A DNA stretch of 48,193 nt from an uncultured Lentisphaerota bacterium (GTDB lineage Bacteria > Verrucomicrobiota > Kiritimatiellia > CAIQIC01). Below the pieces are notes generated by a model that searched no databases, was not told where the DNA came from, and saw nothing but the letters and a program-made list of their open reading frames with translations. A program made the translations under genes and the position numbers. The first letter of the stretch is position 1; every line of letters begins with the position of its first letter. Shown here one piece after another: positions 1 through 8,321 of this stretch. Location of the stretch: the NCBI GenBank assembly GCA_903912445.1, contig CAIWHP010000034.1:1-48193 (forward strand), given 5' to 3'.

Positions 1-170
1 GGGCGGCCGCGTTCTCACGAACGCGGCTACGGGGAGGAAGCGTCGTGTCTGGCGGACGGCGCGGCGCGCCGTCCCTACCTATGAAATCGTTGTGATCTTT
101 GCGTTCTTTCGCGGTTAATTCTTCCGCCTCTGCCTCTGTGACCTCGTCTGCCCTCCGTGACCCTCTGTGG
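1..170. repeat. Intergenic repeat-like sequence with two hairpins
   Basis: No gene is seen here. Positions 6-30 form a hairpin with arms GCCGCGTTC and GAACGCGGC, and 55-73 form a second with arms GACGGCGC and GCGCCGTC. Positions 85-175 are a low-complexity tract rich in CTCTGTG, CCGTGACC and TTTGCGTTCTTTCGCGG words; it resembles dispersed intergenic repeats I associate with environmental bacterial genomes, but I cannot confirm copy number from one window. The tract runs up to the stop codon of the sugar isomerase that ends at 171. Confidence 0.4.
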
Positions 171-1025
171 TTAGTTTTTCTTCTCTTCCATCTGCGCGTT
201 GAGCTTCCGCCAGGCGGTCATGGAGCGGGCGAGGTGGTCGCGGGTGTCGCCGCCGATGCCGAAACACTGGAGGCCGACCGGTCCCATGTAGCCGAGTTCC
301 TTCAGCGTGCGCAGGAAGGCGGCGAGGTCGAAGTTGCCAGCGTCGAGCGGCTGGATGTAATGGGCCCAGCCGGGCTTGTCGTCGCGCTCGTCGGCGCCGT
401 TGAGCGAGATCGCCCAGAGGCGCGGCATGGCTTTCTGCAACAGTGTCCGGTAGTCGCGGGACGTGTCCGCGCGCAGCCAGTGACAGAGGTTGAACATCAC
501 GCCGACGTTGGGCCGATCAGCTTTCTCCGCGACGGCGCAGGCGAACTCGATGCGCTCGACCCAGTTGTTGACGTGCACATAGAGCAGCAACTGCGCGCCG
601 GACTCCTTGGCGAGGTCGCTCATATGGCGCAAAAGTTCCACCGCGCGTGCTTCGCCCGCCGGATCGCCGGGCTTGAACCCGCCGATGAGCAGGCAGAACT
701 GGACGTGCCGCCCCTTGATCTGCGCCAGGACATCCTTGAACATGGGTTCGTCGTAAGGCGCCTTCGCCGTCGGGGCGATATTCACCTGCATCGTGATCTG
801 GTACAGCTTGAGCCCCACCGCGTCGAGCGACTTGATGCGTTCGGCGACCTTCGGCAGCCAGATGTGGCCAACGCCGTCGTAGCCAAGTTCCTTGAGCATC
901 GCCGCCTGCTCCTCGAACCCGCGCTTCTTCGCGTCGTGCCAGTCGATGCAGAACGGGAAAAACGGCGCCGCCGCCTGCGCCGCGATCCCGGCGGCGAGCA
1001 CCAGCCCGAGCAAGGCGCGCTTCAC
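171..1025 (-). CDS. Exported sugar phosphate isomerase/epimerase-like TIM-barrel protein
   Basis: 284 aa. Residues 1-20 (MKRALLGLVLAAGIAAQAAA) are a Sec-type signal peptide, so the protein is probably periplasmic. The rest is an AP-endonuclease-2/xylose-isomerase-like TIM barrel, with strand-end motifs such as GVMFNLCHW, LWAISLNGAD and GPVGLQCFG that carry candidate metal ligands (His, Asn/Asp). Family members epimerise, isomerise or eliminate on keto-sugars; the substrate cannot be read here. The start is GTG at 1025, overlapping the upstream stop as GTGA, so it is translationally coupled as the last gene of a six-gene operon. It is divergent from the isomerase immediately upstream and is not a simple duplicate. 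The exact reaction is unknown. Confidence 0.85.
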   Translation of the reverse strand: MKRALLGLVLAAGIAAQAAAPFFPFCIDWHDAKKRGFEEQAAMLKELGYDGVGHIWLPKVAERIKSLDAVGLKLYQITMQVNIAPTAKAPYDEPMFKDVLAQIKGRHVQFCLLIGGFKPGDPAGEARAVELLRHMSDLAKESGAQLLLYVHVNNWVERIEFACAVAEKADRPNVGVMFNLCHWLRADTSRDYRTLLQKAMPRLWAISLNGADERDDKPGWAHYIQPLDAGNFDLAAFLRTLKELGYMGPVGLQCFGIGGDTRDHLARSMTAWRKLNAQMEEKKN

Positions 1026-1885
1026 GAGAAAATCCCCCGCAGGAATTTGAGGTTAGCCTTGTACGCGTCGGGCATCTTCAGGCCTTTGGGGACGGCGCTT
1101 TCGATCTGGACCCAGCCGGTGTAGCCGATGTCATCGAGTGCGGCGCGCACTTTCAGGAAATCCACCTTGCCCTTGCCGAGCAGGGCGCCGTTCTCCTTCA
1201 TGTGCAGTTCGCAGATGTGCTTGGTGCCGAGCCAGCGGATTTCCTTCAGGATGTCGTAGCCCTTGTCGGTGGAGTTGCACACGTCGTAGTAGACCTTGAC
1301 CGCGGGCGAACCGACGCGCTGGAGGATGTCCATGTGTTCCTCGGCGCTCAGCCAGCTTTCGACGCCGAGGGTCACGCCGGCCTTCTCCGCTTTGGGCGCG
1401 ACGGCCTTGAGGCGCTGGACCACCTCGTCGGTGCCCGCCTTGTCGCCCTTGAGGTCGCCCTTGCCGAAGAAAGCGAGCAGCACCACCTTCACATCCATTG
1501 CCACCATCACGTCCACACAGTCGCTGACCCACTCGATGGTCCGGGGATCGCTCTTGTAGGGGATGCCGTTGAGTTCGCCGATCGCGAGCGAGGCCACGGC
1601 GACGCCGGTGGCGCGGGCGGTGTCCTTGTATTTCTGCTGCACCGCGGCCTGGCGCAGCTGCATGTTGTTGGCCGCGGTGCCGAGGCTGACCTGGACGCCG
1701 TCGAGGCCGATGTCCTTGGCGACCTCCAGCGCGGCCGGGTCGCCCATCTTGCCGATGGACCAGTCGCACGCGCCGATCTTGAAGCGGCGCGACTCGGCGC
1801 GGGCCAGCAACGGCGCGAATGCCGCGAACGCCGCCGCTTGCGCGCCCAGCGCGAGACACTGACGACGATTGAGGATGATGTTCAT
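1022..1885 (-). CDS. Tat-type exported sugar phosphate isomerase/epimerase
   Basis: 287 aa. The N-terminus has a Tat-like signal: an Arg pair (LNRRQCLAL) followed by an Ala-rich hydrophobic stretch ending near residue 31 (ARAES). The body is a TIM barrel of the sugar phosphate isomerase/epimerase family, with GACDWSIGK at the first strand, ES in LGVESWLSAEEH, YYDVCNST and HMKEN, typical positions for divalent-metal ligands (Glu, Asp, His, Glu). Tat export suggests it folds in the cytoplasm with its metal bound. ATGA overlaps (1882-1885 upstream, 1022-1025 downstream) tie it into the operon. Beside a Gfo/Idh dehydrogenase it could handle a 3-keto-sugar intermediate; that role is inferred. Confidence 0.88.
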   Translation of the reverse strand: MNIILNRRQCLALGAQAAAFAAFAPLLARAESRRFKIGACDWSIGKMGDPAALEVAKDIGLDGVQVSLGTAANNMQLRQAAVQQKYKDTARATGVAVASLAIGELNGIPYKSDPRTIEWVSDCVDVMVAMDVKVVLLAFFGKGDLKGDKAGTDEVVQRLKAVAPKAEKAGVTLGVESWLSAEEHMDILQRVGSPAVKVYYDVCNSTDKGYDILKEIRWLGTKHICELHMKENGALLGKGKVDFLKVRAALDDIGYTGWVQIESAVPKGLKMPDAYKANLKFLRGIFS

Positions 1886-2763
1886 GGTTGTTTTTCCTTC
1901 AGGAACGCTTCGTACAGTTTCACGGCCTGCTCATCAGTGATGCCGCGCCCGATCACGAGCCGCGCCCGCGCGCCCGCTGTCTCGCCAGCTTTGAGATCGC
2001 GGCCGAACAGCGAGAGGTAGAGCGAACGGTGCGGCTCCTCGCTGAACGGCATGCTGACGGCGAAGCAGTCCTGCGGCAGCGCCATCACCAGTGCCGCGAG
2101 TCCGCTCGCCGCGTCACGCCGCAGGCCCAGCGGCGCAGCCAGCGTGGGACGGATCACCCAGTCCACCGGATGCGGCGGATGCTTCCAGCGTCCGTCACCG
2201 ATGAGCTGCGCAGCCTCGGCGTCGCGCGGAAAGGCCTGCCAGACGCCGTCGGTTTTTTTCGCCTCAAGAAAACCGTTCTTCGTGTACGCGAATGCGGCGT
2301 CGAAACCTTCGAGGTAGGACGCGAGGAAAACCTCCAGCCGTTTCAACTCTTTGCGCGCGGTCACGGTCGTGGTCACATCGAGCGCGTTGGGCGCGGACCA
2401 GCGGTAGGTGGCGGTCATGTCGAACGGATGGACGGCGTCGGCCGTCCAGCGGACGGCGACAGCACCATCAGGCAGCAACTCCGCCGTGCTCGCCCACTCC
2501 CAGCCGGCGACGCCGTAGCGCGTCGTGGCATCGAGCAGGCGGTAGTGCGAGAACAACCCGACCGAGCGCGCCAGGTTCGTGCCGGTGGCGCAGTCGGTCA
2601 CCGGCAGCAGGCCGCGCGATTTCCCCTCGCCCCGCAACACGCCGCGCAGCGCGCCGGTGTCGAAGCGAAACGCGTTACCTTCGGCGACAAACGCCGGCGG
2701 TTCCGCCGCGCCCGCGAGCGCGGAGCAGCAGAAACAGATGCCAACAGCCATGATGTGCCTCAT
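1882..2763 (-). CDS. Secreted protein of unknown function in the sugar-oxidation operon
   Basis: 293 aa starting at MRHIMAVG. The frame stays open upstream, but residues 1-22 from this ATG form a clear signal peptide (CFCCSALAGAAEP) and the ATG overlaps the upstream stop as ATGA (2760-2763), so I place the start here. The mature protein looks all-beta, with runs such as GAVAVRWTAD, MTATYRWSAP and LDVTTTVTAR and no obvious catalytic motif. The pattern suggests a galactose-mutarotase-like or carbohydrate-binding beta-sandwich, but I do not recognise the family. It lies between Gfo/Idh and isomerase genes in a fully overlapping operon, so a role in sugar recognition or processing is likely. Confidence 0.8.
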   Translation of the reverse strand: MRHIMAVGICFCCSALAGAAEPPAFVAEGNAFRFDTGALRGVLRGEGKSRGLLPVTDCATGTNLARSVGLFSHYRLLDATTRYGVAGWEWASTAELLPDGAVAVRWTADAVHPFDMTATYRWSAPNALDVTTTVTARKELKRLEVFLASYLEGFDAAFAYTKNGFLEAKKTDGVWQAFPRDAEAAQLIGDGRWKHPPHPVDWVIRPTLAAPLGLRRDAASGLAALVMALPQDCFAVSMPFSEEPHRSLYLSLFGRDLKAGETAGARARLVIGRGITDEQAVKLYEAFLKEKQP

Positions 2764-3959
2764 GCTTTCAACCCCGAAAGATCCACGGTCAGTTTCTTGT
2801 TTTCCTTGATGAGCTCGTCCATCCTCAGGAAGGCGCGGCGCGCCGCGGCCTCGCGGCCGAGGATCGCCGTGAGGTGTCCATCCACCGCGCGCGGCACGCT
2901 GGCGTTCTCGAAGTGCCCCTCGCAAATGTTCCGATGGAAAGCGGCCACGTTGCGCGCTGCACCTTCGTTGTAGATGCTGCCCATCTGTCCGGCGAAACTC
3001 TGCGCACCGCCACGGACATAGACCTTGCCGCCATATTGCAGATGCGCGGTGGCGGCATCGCCAAAGACACTGGCCGAAAGCGTCGTCACGTCGAAGCTGT
3101 TGTTAAGCGACTGCGTGACGTGCGTCCAGAGCGCACCATCGTCGAACTCGAATACGGCGGTGGCCACATCAGTCCGGTCACCGTGCGGCTGCGGGCGGTA
3201 GGTGCGCGCGCGGCCGCAGGCGGCGGCGGGCCGCTTGCCCAGCAGCCAGACCACGGCGTCGATGATGTGAATGTCGTAGGAGACGATCGTGTCGCCGCTC
3301 AAGTTGGTGTCCGACAGCCAGATCTCGTCGCGCAGACGGCTCTCGATGGTCTTTTGCAGGGCCGGGTCGGGCCAGGCCTGCCACGCCATGCCGAACGAGG
3401 CGATGTGCCCGAGCCGGCCGAGCGCGCCCTCGCGGACGCGCTGGCCCACCTCGATCACGGCGGGATCGGTCGGCAGCTGGTAGTCCACGAGGAAGCATAG
3501 GTTTTTTTGCGTCGCAAGCTTACCGGACTCGCCCACGAGCAGCGTGCCCGGCACATCCACGGCGACCGGCTTGGCCATGTAAACATGCTTGCCCGCTGCC
3601 ACCGCGGCGCGCGACTGCTCGGGATAGAAAAACGGCACGTCCTCGATCAGCACGGCCTCGACGCCGCTGGCGAGCAGCTGCTTGTAGCCATCGAGCCCCG
3701 CGAAGCGGCGCGCCTTGTCCACCTTCAGCTTCTCGCCCGCCTGCTCGGCGACGTTGGGGAAATAATCGGCGACCGCGTGAAATTCGTAGCCGCCGTGTTT
3801 GTTGAACAGGTCCGTCAGCCACATGCCGCGGCCGCCGCAGCCGATGAGTCCGACTTTGATTTTGCGCACAGGCTTGGCTTCCTCCGCGCTGGCGGGCAGC
3901 GCGGCCAGCGCCGAGGCCGCGAGCGTGCTGCCGAGGAACATGCGTCTCGTCAGGGGCAT
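2760..3959 (-). CDS. Gfo/Idh/MocA oxidoreductase with Tat signal
   Basis: 399 aa. The start at 3959 is chosen because it begins a Tat signal (MPLTRRMFLGSTLAASALAAL, cleavage near ASAEE) and has GGAGGA just upstream; the open frame further 5' is noise. Residues about 31-150 are the NAD(P)-binding Rossmann fold with GLIGCGGRG, followed by HVYMAKPVAVD, the counterpart of the family EKP motif that holds the catalytic lysine (Glu replaced by Ala). The C-terminal half is the alpha/beta substrate domain with YDIHIIDAVVWLLG. Such enzymes oxidise sugar hydroxyls, often at C3, and a Tat signal fits export with bound cofactor. It follows its upstream neighbour by 2 bp. Confidence 0.92.
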   Translation of the reverse strand: MPLTRRMFLGSTLAASALAALPASAEEAKPVRKIKVGLIGCGGRGMWLTDLFNKHGGYEFHAVADYFPNVAEQAGEKLKVDKARRFAGLDGYKQLLASGVEAVLIEDVPFFYPEQSRAAVAAGKHVYMAKPVAVDVPGTLLVGESGKLATQKNLCFLVDYQLPTDPAVIEVGQRVREGALGRLGHIASFGMAWQAWPDPALQKTIESRLRDEIWLSDTNLSGDTIVSYDIHIIDAVVWLLGKRPAAACGRARTYRPQPHGDRTDVATAVFEFDDGALWTHVTQSLNNSFDVTTLSASVFGDAATAHLQYGGKVYVRGGAQSFAGQMGSIYNEGAARNVAAFHRNICEGHFENASVPRAVDGHLTAILGREAAARRAFLRMDELIKENKKLTVDLSGLKA

Positions 3960-3961
3960 GG

Positions 3962-4924
3962 TCAGTTCCTCCAGGGACGCTGGCGCGGGCCGAGGTTCGC
4001 CAGCGTGGACTTCATGATGCCGACGTCCTGGGAGATCTCGAAATCGAACATCCCCACGAGCGAGTGGTCGGCGCCGTTCTCGAACACATACTTGAACGCG
4101 TCCGCCGGCGGAATCGCGCCCGCGGCCATCACCTTGAAGGCGATCCACGGCTTGGTGACGTTCTTCATCACCTCGATCGTCTGCAGCGGGTCGCGGCACC
4201 AGTAGCCGGGGTTTTCGGACGTGGCGCCCAGCAGCTGCTCCGGCCGCGGCGCGCTCGGATAACGATGGTGGTGGAAGGTCTTGATGTAAAAATCGCACGG
4301 CACTTTGGCCGCCTCGCAGGCGGTGACCACGGCGAGGTCGTGGCCCCCGACGCCCGACGGCACGCCCGCTTCCTTGGCGATCTCGACCGCCTTCGCGATC
4401 AGGTCCACCTTGCCCTGCGCCGCGAGCGGGTCGGCATGGACGCCCCAGAGATAGAGCGCGTCGCAGCCGATATCCACGAGCTGCCGGACCGCCTCGGTGT
4501 AGGCCTTCATGTCCGGCAGCACGGGCGCGGTCGGGCAGATGATCCACTGCATCTTGCCGCCCTGCTGCCGGTACTTTTGCAGCACGCTCATCGCGTGCGG
4601 CGGGTTGTGGATCACCAGCGTATTGATCCCATGTTTCTCGGCGAGCGCCATGGTCTCCATGATCTTCTCGTCGGTGTTGTAGTGCCCGCAGAGGTTGTAG
4701 ACATATTTCAGGTCGCGGCTGTGCGTGAAGTGCGTCAGCAGGTTGCCGCCCAGCAGCATCCGGCTGACCTGCAGGTTGCCGATCTTGCCGGTGGGGATCG
4801 CTGCCAGCGGCGGCTTGAGCGGCGCGGCCGGCGGTGTCGCCGGCGCGGCCACGGAAATCTTGGACGAGGCGAGCGCGCCGGCGGTGCCGGCCGCGAGCGT
4901 GTTGATGAAGGTGCGGCGATTCAT
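3962..4924 (-). CDS. Tat-exported TIM-barrel protein, aldo/keto-reductase-like
   Basis: 320 aa from MNRRTFINTLAAG, a twin-arginine-type signal followed by an Ala/Pro linker. The ATG overlaps the stop of the upstream esterase (ATGA, 4921-4924). The body alternates strands and helices as in a TIM barrel: INTLVIHNP, KMQWIICPT, CDALYLWGVHADP, VGGHDLAV, CDFYIKTFHHHRYP and PWIAFKVMAAGA. The His-rich YIKTFHHHRYP and GVHAD segments could bind a metal. It is reminiscent of Tat-exported proteins annotated as aldo/keto-reductase-like in planctomycetes and verrucomicrobia, but the AKR catalytic tetrad is not evident. Family assignment is tentative; the coding call is firm. Confidence 0.8.
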   Translation of the reverse strand: MNRRTFINTLAAGTAGALASSKISVAAPATPPAAPLKPPLAAIPTGKIGNLQVSRMLLGGNLLTHFTHSRDLKYVYNLCGHYNTDEKIMETMALAEKHGINTLVIHNPPHAMSVLQKYRQQGGKMQWIICPTAPVLPDMKAYTEAVRQLVDIGCDALYLWGVHADPLAAQGKVDLIAKAVEIAKEAGVPSGVGGHDLAVVTACEAAKVPCDFYIKTFHHHRYPSAPRPEQLLGATSENPGYWCRDPLQTIEVMKNVTKPWIAFKVMAAGAIPPADAFKYVFENGADHSLVGMFDFEISQDVGIMKSTLANLGPRQRPWRN

Positions 4925-6201
4925 TTTTTTGCTCCCAGGTGCCGGTCGGCGAACTTCAGATACTGCTCCCAGTCGTAGGCGGTCACGTCGTGCTTGCCGG
5001 TGCGCAGGTGATAGCCGATCGTCGCGCCGACCGGCTGGTTGACCGCGGGCCAGGCCTTGACGACGAGGCCCGGCAGGCCGAACAGCTGCCACACCGGCTC
5101 GGCGTTGAGCGCCGACAGGAATTCGCCGTGCGGATCGGCCCAGCGGTCCTCCTCGGCGCTGGCCACGTAGACCGGCCGCGGGGCGACGAGCGCGATCAGC
5201 TCGTGCTGGTCGAACGGCAGCGTCTCTTCCTTGTCGCCGTACTTCTTGAAGTTGTCGCAGAACCAGTGCGGGAAACTCTTGTTGATGACGGCGGTCGTCT
5301 CGCCGAAACAGCGCCGCGCGAGCGCCGCCCCACCCTCGCCGGAGTCATTCGAGATGACGACGGCAAAGCGCTCATCCTGTGCGCCCGCCCAGAGCGCGGC
5401 CTTGCCCATGCGCGAGTGCCCGATCACCGCGGCGCGTTTGGCGTCCACGGCGGGCTCCGTCTCCAGCACATCGAGCGTGCGGGAAAGCCCCCACGCCCAC
5501 GCGCCGATCGCACCCCAAGCGTCCGCGGCGAATGCCTTTTTGCCGGACTGCTCCAGCAGGAAGCCGCGGATGCCGTGCCGCCAGCCTTCGGTGTAATCCG
5601 GCTCGAGGTCGGCGCGCTGGATCGTCGCCAAGGCATAACCGCGCGCCATGAGCTTCTCGACCTCCCAGCGGCCGACGCTCTGGCCGCGCGTTTTCTCGTC
5701 CGGCCGCGTGCGCTTTTCCTGCTTTGTCTTCTTGTCCAGCGCCCACTGTTCGGTGATGGTGATGCCCGGGTCGGCGTTGACGGTGTGGTTGCCGTCGAAG
5801 TTGATGCTGACGAAAACCGGCACCGGCTGCTTCGCGCCGTTCGGCGTGTAGAGCAGGATGTGCATCGGCGGGCCGCTCTTCTCCGCGCCGAACCAGACGG
5901 TGATCTCTTTGCGCGTCGCGAGGCCGCCCAGCGCGTGCTGGTCGCAGTTGCCGGTCTCCCACTTCATCGCCGCCGGGCGCCCGGGGCTGACGCCCTGCAT
6001 CTCGTGCTGGAAAAGTTTCAGCACTTCCGGCCGGCGCTTCGCCTGCCACGTCGCGGCATCGGCCACCTTCGAGCCGTCGCCGCACACGAGCGGATCGGGC
6101 AGCGTGTAGGCCGGGATTTTCGCCTCGTCATAGTTCACGGGCCGCGGCTCGCCGCGCGCCACCAGCACGCCCAGCAGGAACAGACACAGGATGAGATTCA
6201 T
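4921..6201 (-). CDS. CE15-type glucuronoyl/carbohydrate esterase, secreted
   Basis: 426 aa, beginning with a signal peptide (MNLILCLFLLGVLVARGEP) preceded by GGAG 8 bp upstream; upstream in-frame codons are non-coding. It has the alpha/beta-hydrolase layout of carbohydrate esterase family 15: nucleophile elbow GHSRMGK (Ser263), SNDSGEGG with Glu289 as candidate catalytic acid, and His404 in RTGKHDVTAYDW. CE15 enzymes cleave the ester between 4-O-methyl-glucuronoyl groups of xylan and lignin alcohols; bacterial members are often broader. It is the first gene of the six-gene minus-strand operon, and its promoter region holds two phased palindromes (6303-6353). Homologues may be annotated as acetylxylan esterase. 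Confidence 0.88.
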   Translation of the reverse strand: MNLILCLFLLGVLVARGEPRPVNYDEAKIPAYTLPDPLVCGDGSKVADAATWQAKRRPEVLKLFQHEMQGVSPGRPAAMKWETGNCDQHALGGLATRKEITVWFGAEKSGPPMHILLYTPNGAKQPVPVFVSINFDGNHTVNADPGITITEQWALDKKTKQEKRTRPDEKTRGQSVGRWEVEKLMARGYALATIQRADLEPDYTEGWRHGIRGFLLEQSGKKAFAADAWGAIGAWAWGLSRTLDVLETEPAVDAKRAAVIGHSRMGKAALWAGAQDERFAVVISNDSGEGGAALARRCFGETTAVINKSFPHWFCDNFKKYGDKEETLPFDQHELIALVAPRPVYVASAEEDRWADPHGEFLSALNAEPVWQLFGLPGLVVKAWPAVNQPVGATIGYHLRTGKHDVTAYDWEQYLKFADRHLGAKK

Positions 6202-6302
6202 TTTGTTTCTCCAGGATGCGGAATGCGGAAGCAGGATACGGGGCACGAGATGCGGGAGGCGGAAAACAGCCGTGGAGTGCGCAAGGTTGGCTCCAAGGAG
6301 CG

Positions 6303-6353
6303 TTTCCCAAGCCTTGGAAAAACCGGGCAAGTACCTTTCCAAGCCTTGGAAAA
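6303..6353. repeat. Palindrome array A (two copies), divergent promoter region
   Basis: Two copies of a 15-bp palindrome, TTCCAAGCCTTGGAA and a near copy with CCCAAG in the left arm, are centred at 6312 and 6344, 32 bp apart. They lie between the divergent CE15 operon (start 6201) and the lipoprotein gene (start 6497). The spacer is unrelated to spacers of the other arrays at 13245, 21556 and 40139. The remainder of 6202-6496 shows no gene. An operator role is inferred. Confidence 0.75.
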
Positions 6354-6496
6354 GTGCGCCCGCGGTGGCTGGCCGGTCGGCGAACATGCGACGTGGATTC
6401 AAGCGCGAAGCCGAGCGGCTGACAAGCCTTTTACACGATTCCTGGAAATTATCCGTTGTCCGCGCAGTGCAGACCATGAAAACAGGGAAAAACAAC

Positions 6497-6952
6497 ATGC
6501 AGACTCAACGCTTTCTTCTCGTCGCGGTTTTGTGCCTCCTGGCGGCGGGCCTGGGCGCCTGCCGGCGGGCGGATGCGCCGGCGACGGCGGCCCCGGCCCC
6601 GGCGGCGGCCACGACCGCGTTCGACAAGCTGCTCGGCCGCTGGGAGCGACCCGACGGCGGCTATGTGCTCGAACTGCGCACCGTGGATGCGGCGGGAAAA
6701 TGCACGGCCGGCTATTTCAACCCGTCGCCCATCACCATCGAGAAGGCGGAGGCCAGCGCGGAGGGCGGCCAGCTCAAGTTGTTCGTGGTGCTGCGCGACG
6801 TCAACTATCCCGGCTGCACCTACCGGCTGACCTACGACGCCCAGCGCGATGTGCTCCTCGGCGCCTACTATCAGGCGGCGCTGCAAGAGACCTACGAGGT
6901 TGGCTTTGCGCGCCTGAAAGACGCCGCCCCGGCGGCGCCCGCGCAGCGCTGA
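6497..6952 (+). CDS. Small lipoprotein of unknown function
   Basis: 151 aa from MQTQRFLLVAVLC; an ATG 21 bp upstream (6476) is an in-frame alternative, but GGGAA sits at better spacing for 6497. Residues 1-22 form a lipoprotein signal with lipobox LGAC (Cys22). A short Ala/Pro linker precedes a domain of about 100 residues, from LLGRWERPDGGYVLELR through YFNPSPITI and DVNYPGCTYRLTYD to GAYYQAALQETYEVGF. This is a compact beta-rich fold resembling small lipocalin/META-like domains that begin with G-x-W. I do not recognise a named family. It starts the plus-strand group opposite the CE15 operon, separated by palindrome array A. Confidence 0.82.
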   Translation: MQTQRFLLVAVLCLLAAGLGACRRADAPATAAPAPAAATTAFDKLLGRWERPDGGYVLELRTVDAAGKCTAGYFNPSPITIEKAEASAEGGQLKLFVVLRDVNYPGCTYRLTYDAQRDVLLGAYYQAALQETYEVGFARLKDAAPAAPAQR

Positions 6953-7014
6953 CCCCGCGCCCAGCGTTTTGCGGCGCCCGTTCATTCGCTAGCCGGTCTT
7001 CCGGGCCACAAATA

Positions 7015-8253
7015 ATGAAACCAGGAAAATGCATCTGGATCGGTTGTTGTGCCGGGCTGGTGGCGCTGGCGCAGACGGCGGCGCTGCCGGACTTGAAGAA
7101 GGCCTTCGAGTCCGGCGTGCGCGCGGCGCAGCAGCAGCAGCGCGCGCAGCTCAAGGCGGCGGGCGAGGCCTACGCGGCGGCTCTGCAGGTGGCGGAGCAG
7201 CGCCTGCAGGAGCGCAACAACGCGCAAGGCGTGGACTGGGTACGCGCGGAGCGGCAGCGCTTCGCGCAGGCGGGTGACATCCCGGAAAACGCGACGGCGC
7301 GCGGCCCTTTGCTGCGCGCCCAGGAGGAGTGGCGCGAACAGACGGCGCAGGCGAAGGTGGCGCAGGCGCAACGCATCGCTGCGCTGACCGGGAAATACAT
7401 GCAGGACCTCGCCGGCCTGCAGCAGCAGCTGGCGGGCAACCTGGCCGGGCTGGCGGAGGTCAAGGACGAGACCGACCGCGTGCTCGACAACAGCGTCATC
7501 CGCGAAGCGTTCGCCCTGGCCAAGACGGCCAAGCCCGCCGCGCCGGAGAAAACCGCGCGCCCCGCGCCGGCCGCCCCGGCCAAGCCGGAAACCGCCAAGG
7601 CCGACGCGCCCGCCACCCCCGCCCGGCCGCTGACGGGGCCGGTGACGGTCGGCGACTACAAGTTTTATCCGCAGGGCAAGGAACCGCCGGCGAAGGAGCT
7701 GAAAGCGCTCCGGCTGGAGTTCCCGAACGTGGCCAGCCGCAGCGCGGCCTCGGCCTATGCCCTCGGCGCAAGCGTATTCGGGGACAAAGACAAGCTGGAG
7801 ACCAACCGGCAGAGCGGGCTCGGCTTCGCCTTCAAGGAGGAACACGGCATCGTCCGGACCCTGGCGCGCCTCACGGTGACGTGCCACGGCCGCGCCATGG
7901 CCGAGGGCAGCAAGCTGGTGGTACACTATTTCAGCCGTCCGGCGAACGCCTTGACGGAGTTCCACGAGGAGCGTGTCGAGCAGCTGGCGTTGCCGGCGCT
8001 GCCGCGCGGCCAGGCGGTGGTGGTGGATGGGACGGGGGTGGCGCTGGGGAAGTTCGAACACCGCGGCGCGCATAGATCCTTCAAGGGCGGCGATGAATTT
8101 TACGGCCTGATCGTCAGCCTGTTCGATCCAGCGGGCAAGCTGCTGATCCAGCAGTGCAGTTCGACGGCGCTGGCGAAGGCGTGCCCCGCCAGCCTGCCGG
8201 CGGAGAAACAGCAGGAGCCGCTGCGCACGCGCTACGGCGGGGGCAACCCGTGA
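7015..8253 (+). CDS. Secreted helical/beta two-domain protein, paralogue 1
   Basis: 412 aa from MKPGKCIWIGCC; the frame is open far upstream but only this start gives a signal peptide (ending near LAQTAALP). Residues about 22-170 are Ala/Gln/Glu-rich and strongly helical, probably coiled coil (runs such as AAQQQQRAQLKAAGE). An Ala/Pro/Lys linker (about 175-215) follows, then a beta-rich domain from VGDYKFYPQGKEPPAKEL to the end with HYFSRPANALTEFHEERVEQL and LIQQCSS. It is a clear tandem paralogue of the next gene (8322), sharing RFAQAGDIP, EETDRVL, VIREA and the YKFYP(Q/T)GKEP signature. Function is unknown; the architecture suggests an envelope-anchored or scaffold protein. Confidence 0.85.
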   Translation: MKPGKCIWIGCCAGLVALAQTAALPDLKKAFESGVRAAQQQQRAQLKAAGEAYAAALQVAEQRLQERNNAQGVDWVRAERQRFAQAGDIPENATARGPLLRAQEEWREQTAQAKVAQAQRIAALTGKYMQDLAGLQQQLAGNLAGLAEVKDETDRVLDNSVIREAFALAKTAKPAAPEKTARPAPAAPAKPETAKADAPATPARPLTGPVTVGDYKFYPQGKEPPAKELKALRLEFPNVASRSAASAYALGASVFGDKDKLETNRQSGLGFAFKEEHGIVRTLARLTVTCHGRAMAEGSKLVVHYFSRPANALTEFHEERVEQLALPALPRGQAVVVDGTGVALGKFEHRGAHRSFKGGDEFYGLIVSLFDPAGKLLIQQCSSTALAKACPASLPAEKQQEPLRTRYGGGNP

Positions 8254-8275
8254 CGCAGCGCGCCGGGTTTAGCGC

Positions 8276-8303
8276 TTGAGGACCATGTTTTTTTTGATAT
8301 GGT
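8276..8303 (+). promoter_or_regulatory. Candidate promoter before paralogue 2
   Basis: TTGAGG at 8276-8281 and TATGGT at 8298-8303 are separated by 16 bp, 18 bp upstream of the ATG at 8322. The same stretch forms a 6-bp stem (GACCAT/ATGGTC, 8281-8304) around a T8 loop, so the segment may be a hairpin instead of, or as well as, a promoter. The similarity to a sigma-70 promoter is modest. Confidence 0.3.
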
Positions 8304-8321
8304 CTGTGCCGAAGGAACCGC

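Noticed and set aside
4939-7014. Long plus-strand frame leading into the 7015 gene
   Set aside because: It runs opposite the CE15 esterase and across array A; only from 7015 onward does it look like protein, with a signal peptide.
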